A stretch of 64,000 bases of DNA from Undaria pinnatifida (Eukaryota > Sar > Phaeophyceae > Laminariales > Alariaceae). Below the pieces are notes generated by a model. It worked only from the letters and a program-made list of their open reading frames with translations, did not search any database and had not been told where the DNA came from. The stretch spans positions 9,957,805 through 10,021,804 of the forward strand of contig JABAKD010000030.1 in NCBI GenBank assembly GCA_012845835.1, written 5' to 3'. Position 1 is the stretch's first letter. Each line of letters starts with the position of its first letter. The position numbers and the translations under genes were made by a program. Below, piece by piece: positions 59,601-64,000 of the stretch.

Positions 59601-61842
59601 GGAACCCTGCACTACGTGTATATCGGCGAGGGGGACGAGAGCGGGCGTGCCGAAGCGAAGCGAGGGACGAGCGGGGAAGGCGCCTGGCGATCTCCTACAT
59701 ATCGACATGTGCGGACCATACACCACCACCATAGGCGGCAACCACTACATGTTCTATGCTGTCGATGCTGCAACGGGCTACATCGCGAACTACGCCCTGC
59801 GTCGCAAGTCTGACGCCGTAGCCGTCTTCCGGCGGTGTATCGTCGACCTAGCCCACAAAGCGGGGACGAGGATACGGAGTGTCCGTGGCGACTGCGATTC
59901 GCTCTGGACCAGCAAGGACTTCCGTGACTTCTGCTCCACCATGGGAATCGCCGTGCAGTACTCCCCCCCCGGAGCGCAGCAATACAATGGGGTAGTGGAG
60001 AATGCAATCCAGCGTTGCAACAAAATTGCCATGGCATCTCGCCGCGCCGCGGAGCGACGCTTGGGGCCGGGGGGGTTCTCGTGTGTTCGCGGCCTGGATG
60101 CTCGCGGGGACAAGCTCTGGGCGGAATCGGCGAAGGATGCCGCGCAGAAGCTCAACCAGGCTGCTTCCCCTTCAAATCCCGGTCGCGCGTCGCCGCAGGA
60201 GCTGTTCATCGGCAAGAAGGGTGCTTTCTTGGTGGTGCCGTTTTTTCAGTACGGTTTCATGTACCGGGAGAGGAGGTCGAAGCTGGACGACAAGGCCGTG
60301 CCGTGCTACTTTCTAAACGCGGGCGACAACCATGCCGACTGCTGTGTGAAGGTACTCAGGGATGACACAGGGCGCGTATGCTACTCTAGCAACGTTACAT
60401 GGGCGCCGCTGCCACAGTCGGGGGGGGGGGGGTTCAGTACTGCCCCTTCCGCACCAGCACCGCCCACGCCGCCGGGGGTGTCATTCGAGATTGCCTCGAC
60501 GCCGCCCGCCGCTGCAGGTCCGCCGCCCGCGCACTCACCCAGCGCTCACACCTCGCTGCCACCCGGACCGACTGCTATGCCGCCCGCCGCTGCCGGTCCG
60601 GCGCCCGCGCACTCACCCAGCGCTCACACCTCGCCGCCACCCGGACCGACTGCTATGCCGCCCGCCGCTGCAGGTCCGCCGCCCGCGCACTCACCCAGCG
60701 CTCACACCTCGCCGCCACCCGGACCGACTGCTATGCCGCCCGCCGCTGCCGGTCCGGCGCCCGCGCACTCACCCAGCGCTCACACCACTTGCACGAACCC
60801 GCCTGCTACTGCTGGTACACCGCCTGCAGCAGCCACCTGGCCGCCACCACCGCTGCGATCGTCATCACCGCCGTCCGCGCACTCACCCAGCGCTCACACC
60901 TCGCCACCACCCGGACCGACTGCTATGCTGCCCTCCGCTGCCGGTCCGCCGCCCGCGCACTCACCCAGCGCTCACACCTCGCCGCCGCCCGGACCGTCTG
61001 CTATTTCGTCCGCTGTTGCCGGTCCGCCCCCTGCGCACTCGCCCAGCGCTCTCACACCGCCTGCCGTATGTTCGCCGATGCCGGAGTGGTCTCCCTCTTC
61101 CATCGAGGACGCCGGCTCGACGACATCGTCATCGCCATCACCGGCGGCGACACCGGCCCCGCGGACGTACAGAAGGAGGGAGCCGCCGCCGGTCGCCGCG
61201 GGATATTCTTCGCCGCTCACCCCACATGCAACGAGGATGCTGGGCGAGAGGGGCGACGAGCGCGTGCCGGGAAGGACCAGGTCGGAGGGCCGTCAGCTTT
61301 CGGGCGTGCCGGAAGAAGCGGTATCTACGCCGCTGCCGGAGGCGACGTCGTTCGACCACGGGGTAGGACTCCTATCTCATGCGGGGGAGGATGTGCTGCT
61401 GTCGCTGCTGGCCAACCGGCGGGCCCTGAACGCGAAACGGATGCTCCTGCAGGGGCACGGGTCTGGTGAGCTGGGGGGCGGAGGCAAGCAGCATGCGGGG
61501 TCGGAGGGCGTGGAGGAGAGCAAAGGTGCGCCGCCATACGACACCACGGGCGGGGGGGGGAGCGGGGGTAACTACTGGTCGCTTGAGCCGTCGGGACGGG
61601 GAGTGCCGCTCGGCCTTGTGTCGCGACTCGCCACGCGGGAGGATGTCGACGCAGCTCTTCGCGAGATGCGCCCCTCTCACCTGCGGCCCGACATGCCCCT
61701 CTGCCACGCCAAGGACCTCCGCGTACCAAAGACGTTCAGGGAGGCACGTGACGGTGAGCATGGCGCACAGTTCATGGACGCGGCTAAGCGTGAAGTATTC
61801 GGTTTGCTTGAAGCAGGCACGTTTGAAATTGTTGACGAGTAG
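56677..61842 (+). CDS. Copia polyprotein part 1: Gag, protease, integrase
   Basis: 1721 residues from the first ATG after the LTR to TAG. Gag (UBN2-like) spans about 95-305. A knuckle of unusual type, C352-x2-H-x5-H-x4-C366, is followed by a Gly/Arg/Pro-rich region with a duplicated 39-residue block. The aspartic protease has D683-S-G-A-S. The integrase zinc-binding part has H949, H954, C978 and C981; its catalytic core has D1010, D1072 and E1108, with 35 residues between the last two (DD35E). A proline/serine-rich linker with 26-residue repeats lies at 1276-1462. The last 120 residues (FREARDGEHGAQFMDAAKRE) are the usual lead-in to reverse transcriptase, so the TAG cuts within a conserved unit. 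The products would package RNA, mature the polyprotein and insert cDNA. Confidence 0.93.
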   Translation: MRRTDTRPSSGERLSTPPGGVGNGGEGRESSSANAQHNGGEGRESFPANEQHHETIAAAAPSATSSNMIADLTDALRQVLQMTNESGPTAPTAGTYESRPIEIRQKNEMLAWSGKFESGQSVGSAFRVFRGSVLSWVSAEGLMDVLRGESIPVGVPDVDLSRLRSYFGKERVDKSLKLWSQLIAKITAQPVQEMIFAAGSPQEAWRVFESHYAVKSEHEREIVEDEWNELRQKEGESIMSFYGRAKAIRMKLESYGDKRPDASMCKHIARRMLPSFKLCSDHVLLLPDLSSRTMEDLLRRAAHELERNGRSGEEREETRHALTAAGVGRGDRGGRNAGDRGYGERERTYTYCALHGEGQGHNTSECIVMRREFDKYYGDFHEYLQSRGLGPYAGRGGGRGAEGKYRQQPYSNDSGARWSRGHPPEQQRTPPPGHGPGPGGYANTYHQPYPNNSGARWSRGHPPEQQRTPPPGHGPGPGGYANTFPGGRGHDRHHHSGGRGRGRGEGFGQVPPSNYPSNSPPNFAPNLPPGKSPNAPRYAFAADYPYENEYMEYSGWGEPAGHWSSPPPTAELGTPEQQQQHQQHREQQEGTPPATSTSATATLSSPAPGAAQASGAPLQLFIARSVQIGKSESGDSVAVDRDGVVRGSVVGRVEPALITRVASALRCTPGQPRPYGSEEWDADSGASAMMSNNKEGMYNIRYPTDQYIQIGDSGLIRVEAIGDVNLVFHQLDEHGNPEDVVACVQDVIYTPWLGFNLFSIWKVAHKNSCSVNPTGTQAGRLRFIRGSANDSLYATRLPPSPLPVDVANQIAPESSACNPPMPVGAVGSVGASRESAYVSAACISPNVPLSENNLVQPSSVVMASPMELELELETALSHPTPCDSSTAWIYRPQSISDEKTEAYAVEWDIFDRMMQDRESEECALAILGPGKNPFHVGNDRKRVDINVFHERAGHLSEPILRESARQRGITLTGRMEPCTTCISARGTRAGVPKRSEGRAGKAPGDLLHIDMCGPYTTTIGGNHYMFYAVDAATGYIANYALRRKSDAVAVFRRCIVDLAHKAGTRIRSVRGDCDSLWTSKDFRDFCSTMGIAVQYSPPGAQQYNGVVENAIQRCNKIAMASRRAAERRLGPGGFSCVRGLDARGDKLWAESAKDAAQKLNQAASPSNPGRASPQELFIGKKGAFLVVPFFQYGFMYRERRSKLDDKAVPCYFLNAGDNHADCCVKVLRDDTGRVCYSSNVTWAPLPQSGGGGFSTAPSAPAPPTPPGVSFEIASTPPAAAGPPPAHSPSAHTSLPPGPTAMPPAAAGPAPAHSPSAHTSPPPGPTAMPPAAAGPPPAHSPSAHTSPPPGPTAMPPAAAGPAPAHSPSAHTTCTNPPATAGTPPAAATWPPPPLRSSSPPSAHSPSAHTSPPPGPTAMLPSAAGPPPAHSPSAHTSPPPGPSAISSAVAGPPPAHSPSALTPPAVCSPMPEWSPSSIEDAGSTTSSSPSPAATPAPRTYRRREPPPVAAGYSSPLTPHATRMLGERGDERVPGRTRSEGRQLSGVPEEAVSTPLPEATSFDHGVGLLSHAGEDVLLSLLANRRALNAKRMLLQGHGSGELGGGGKQHAGSEGVEESKGAPPYDTTGGGGSGGNYWSLEPSGRGVPLGLVSRLATREDVDAALREMRPSHLRPDMPLCHAKDLRVPKTFREARDGEHGAQFMDAAKREVFGLLEAGTFEIVDE
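57898..58131 (+). repeat. 117-bp tandem duplication within gag
   Basis: Two nearly identical units (57898-58014 and 58015-58131) encode SGARWSRGHPPEQQRTPPPG and its flanks. Confidence 0.92.
60502..61062 (+). repeat. 78-bp coding minisatellite in the integrase-RT linker
   Basis: About seven units, the first three exactly 78 bp apart, encoding variants of PPAAAGPPPAHSPSAHTS plus PPGPTAM. The two other plus-strand frames stay open for over 330 codons across it (60362-61366 and 60399-61469), a by-product of the repeat and high GC. Confidence 0.9.
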
Positions 61843-61848
61843 CAACGA
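61840..61848 (+). other. In-frame TAG between integrase and reverse transcriptase
   Basis: TAG CAA CGA, with the same frame open on both sides. Downstream there is no ATG before the conserved reverse transcriptase core. The context fits the CAR-NBA pattern reported to favour readthrough in plant viruses and yeast, but a plain nonsense mutation explains it as well. Confidence 0.9.
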
Positions 61849-63264
61849 ATAGCCAACGTGATCAGTAGCAAGCTCATTTTTGATTGGAAGGTTGATCAAT
61901 TTGGTTGGCCTACGAAAGCGAAGGCGAGACTTGTAGCTAGGGGTGACATGCAGAGAGAGTACATTGACTTTGGAGAATTGTACGCGCCTACTGTTGCATC
62001 GTCCAGTGTCCGTTTGTTGGCTGCGTTGGCGTGTGAACATGACCTAGAGTTGTGCCACTTCGATATAGACCAGGCTTTTGTGAGGGCAGATCTTGCCGAG
62101 GATGTCTATATGCGATTGCCAGAAGGGTGTGGTTCATTGACAGGGAAGGTTGTGAAGCTGAGCAAGAGTCTTTATGGTTTGAGACAGGCGTCTAGACAGT
62201 GGTATGCATTACTGAGGAAATGTCTTTTGGATTTGGGGTTTGTGCAATGCTTGGCCGATTCGTGTGTTTTTCGTTTGGTTGAAATGGGGGAAGTAGTGAT
62301 GCACCTAGTGGTGCATGTTGATGATATTTTTGCCGTGGGAAAGAAGGAAAGGTGTGATCAGTTCGGGAAGGATCTCGGACGTCTTGTTCCAGTTAAGTCA
62401 TTGGGCGAGCTCAAGTGGTACTCGGGGTGCTATTACGAGAGAGACAGGGAGGCAGGGAGGTTGACTATTTCGCAACAGACGTACACGGAAGAATTGGGAG
62501 AGAAGTATGGTGTGGAATGGGGCAACGCAATTCCGATTCCTACAACTTGGAGGCTTTGGGATTTTGATGTTGACGAGCCAAATGTTCTGTTTCCTTTCCG
62601 AGAGTTGATCGGTGCGCTTTTGTGGATTGCGTTGTTGACCAGACCGGATATCGCGAATTCAGTGAGGGCAGTAGCAAGGTATTGCAGTGCGCCGAAGCTG
62701 ATCCACTGGAAAGCGGCACGTAGTATACTAGGATATGCAATGAGGACGAGTTCTTTTGGGATTTCCTTTCAGAAGGGGACGTTGACGGGGATTAGTTTGA
62801 TTTCGTTCGCAGATGCCGACTATGCTTCGCGCAGTACGGACAGGAGAAGCGTGTCCGGGGGGGTAGTGATGTGTGCGGGGGGACCTGTTTCGTGGTACTC
62901 CAAGACGCAGAAGTGTGTGACTCTCTCGACTACTCAGGCGGAGTATGTTGCTATGTCGGACATGGGGAAGGAGATTTTATTTTTGAGGCAGGTTTGGTGT
63001 TTTATGTTGCCGAAGGCAAGGATGCCGTGTATTGCCATGTATGAGGATAACGAGGGTGCCATCCAAATCGCTAAGCACCCGATTTCGAACTCGAACTCGA
63101 AGCACATTGACGTGAGGCATCACTTTTTGAGGGAACTGGTAGAAAGGAAGGAGGTCGAAATTATCCACGTAGCGTCGCAGTACCAGCATGCTGACTTCCT
63201 CACCAAGGCGTTACCTGAGAGGGAGTTTGAATTTCACCGGGGGATAGTGATGAATTTGACGTGA
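61843..63264 (+). CDS. Copia polyprotein part 2: reverse transcriptase and RNase H
   Basis: It is in the same frame as part 1. The reverse transcriptase begins with DWKVDQFGWPTKAKARLVAR, followed by the first catalytic Asp in CHFDIDQAF (62062), the SLYGLRQASRQWY block and the active-site box HVDD (62314-62325), where most copia elements have YVDD. RNase H follows with ADADYA, STTQAEY and EDNEGA carrying the acidic residues, and the typical KHIDVRHHFLRE and ADFLTKAL end. The frame is otherwise intact to TGA 63262-63264. Without readthrough of the TAG, or another initiation, it would not be made. Confidence 0.9.
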   Translation, partial: QRIANVISSKLIFDWKVDQFGWPTKAKARLVARGDMQREYIDFGELYAPTVASSSVRLLAALACEHDLELCHFDIDQAFVRADLAEDVYMRLPEGCGSLTGKVVKLSKSLYGLRQASRQWYALLRKCLLDLGFVQCLADSCVFRLVEMGEVVMHLVVHVDDIFAVGKKERCDQFGKDLGRLVPVKSLGELKWYSGCYYERDREAGRLTISQQTYTEELGEKYGVEWGNAIPIPTTWRLWDFDVDEPNVLFPFRELIGALLWIALLTRPDIANSVRAVARYCSAPKLIHWKAARSILGYAMRTSSFGISFQKGTLTGISLISFADADYASRSTDRRSVSGGVVMCAGGPVSWYSKTQKCVTLSTTQAEYVAMSDMGKEILFLRQVWCFMLPKARMPCIAMYEDNEGAIQIAKHPISNSNSKHIDVRHHFLRELVERKEVEIIHVASQYQHADFLTKALPEREFEFHRGIVMNLT

Positions 63265-63561
63265 TTTGTCTCTCGGATAGTGTTTGATTTTCTGACTTTC
63301 TATTTCTTACTTGTTTCTTTGTTTTGTTTTCTGATGTATCTTTATGAGGGTTAAAGGACTTGCATTCAAATTGATCGATGGAAAATACTGAATAAGTGTT
63401 TGAGTTTTAATGGTCATGGATGTGATGAGAACGGATCTGAGTGTTTTTGCATATGCAACAATTTTTTGTCTGGACATGAGTAAAGAAAAACTCTGCAGTA
63501 TTTTAGTATCTGGGAATGTACGTTTTAAAAGGGTAGTCTGGATAAATCATGACAATGTTGC

Positions 63562-63572
63562 GAGTAGGGGGG
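63562..63572 (+). promoter_or_regulatory. Polypurine tract
   Basis: GAGTAGGGGGG, one base before the 3' LTR; the expected site for plus-strand priming. Confidence 0.8.
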
Positions 63573-63573
63573 C

Positions 63574-64000
63574 TGTTAGACGTACTCACTCCATTGTCAG
63601 ATTGCTAACAAGAATCCGTCGAAAAGATGGATCGGAGAATTTTGGGGGTTTCGTATGTGTGTGGGATGGATCTCCACAACGGGATTTTGTGTTGTGGGTT
63701 TTTATGTGCACGAATAATATCACTCCACTTTCGACTCTATATTTGCCTCTACCTTGTGTCTTCTCTGTGCTTGTGTGTCTCTTCTACGGCTACCACGCCA
63801 AGGGCTACCACGCCCCATCTATATTGCAAGGGCTATCACGCCTTCACCACTGCACGGCTACCACGCCTGTGTATTTACATCCCGGCTATCACGCCACAGC
63901 ACCGAGTTCCATTTCCGGGTTATCACACCTGAGCTATCACGCTTCACCACACACGTACCGGGTAAATCGGGTTATCACACCCGCCTTAGTTAGTAGTTTG
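63574..64000 (+). repeat. 3' LTR, truncated by the window end
   Basis: Identical to 56110-56536 as far as it goes. Confidence 0.95.

Larger units (their letters stand above)
56110..64000 (+). mobile_element. Young Ty1/copia LTR retrotransposon, 3' end beyond the window
   Basis: Two LTR copies start at 56110 and 63574 (TGTTAGACGTACTCACTCC), offset 7464 bp. They show no difference over the 427 bp that can be compared, so insertion was recent. The order is LTR, Gag, protease, integrase, reverse transcriptase, RNase H, purine tract, LTR, as in Pseudoviridae. The internal region is one frame except for one TAG. The left flank is GCTGT; the target duplication cannot be verified because the right end is cut off. 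Confidence 0.95.

Noticed and set aside
60362-61469. Two further plus-strand frames of 334 and 356 codons
   Set aside because: They overlap the copia polyprotein and follow from its GC-rich 78-bp repeats; no known domain.

Overview
The window looks like repeat-rich nuclear DNA of a eukaryote with very few intact genes. Most open frames are short, lack homology cues and overlap repeats. TTAGGG-type tracts, Ty1/copia, hAT and tyrosine-recombinase remnants, and an intronless secreted expansin-like gene would fit a stramenopile alga, for example a brown alga. That assignment is an inference; no rRNA or organelle marker is present to confirm it.

Layout. 841-5527 is a complete but dead Ty1/copia element on the minus strand, with both LTRs, a primer-binding site, a polypurine tract and a 5-bp target duplication (CGTTC). 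7-10.2 kb holds a 0.3-kb direct repeat and a broken tyrosine recombinase. 10.5-12.1 kb is a MITE-like element split by a 1.2-kb palindromic GAAGCTTCC minisatellite that contains two TTAGGG tracts. 14.7-17.6 kb holds a modular G/C-tract repeat, a truncated expansin-like copy and a second MITE nested in another modular repeat. 18.5-19.9 kb holds a second broken tyrosine recombinase between 160-bp repeats, then a compact hairpin cluster. 20-28 kb is mostly simple and degenerate tandem repeats. 28.8-31.2 kb has two arrays of the same 42-bp unit on either side of an hAT transposase remnant. 33-39.6 kb is dominated by modular repeat copies in inverted pairs. 39.6-46.5 kb contains a tRNA-related repeat, partly amplified as ~820-830-bp tandem units, and other dispersed repeats. 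47.6-52.9 kb has two more long modular repeats around the intact expansin-like gene.

From 56,110 to the window end lies a young Ty1/copia element. Its LTRs are identical over the 427 bp that can be compared, and Gag, protease, integrase, reverse transcriptase and RNase H are all recognisable. A single in-frame TAG, in a context resembling known readthrough sites, separates integrase from reverse transcriptase.

The only host gene I can support is the expansin-like gene at 50,400-51,047. Its duplicate at 15,902 has lost the second domain through a nonsense mutation. Introns cannot be excluded elsewhere, so multi-exon genes with short exons could be missed.
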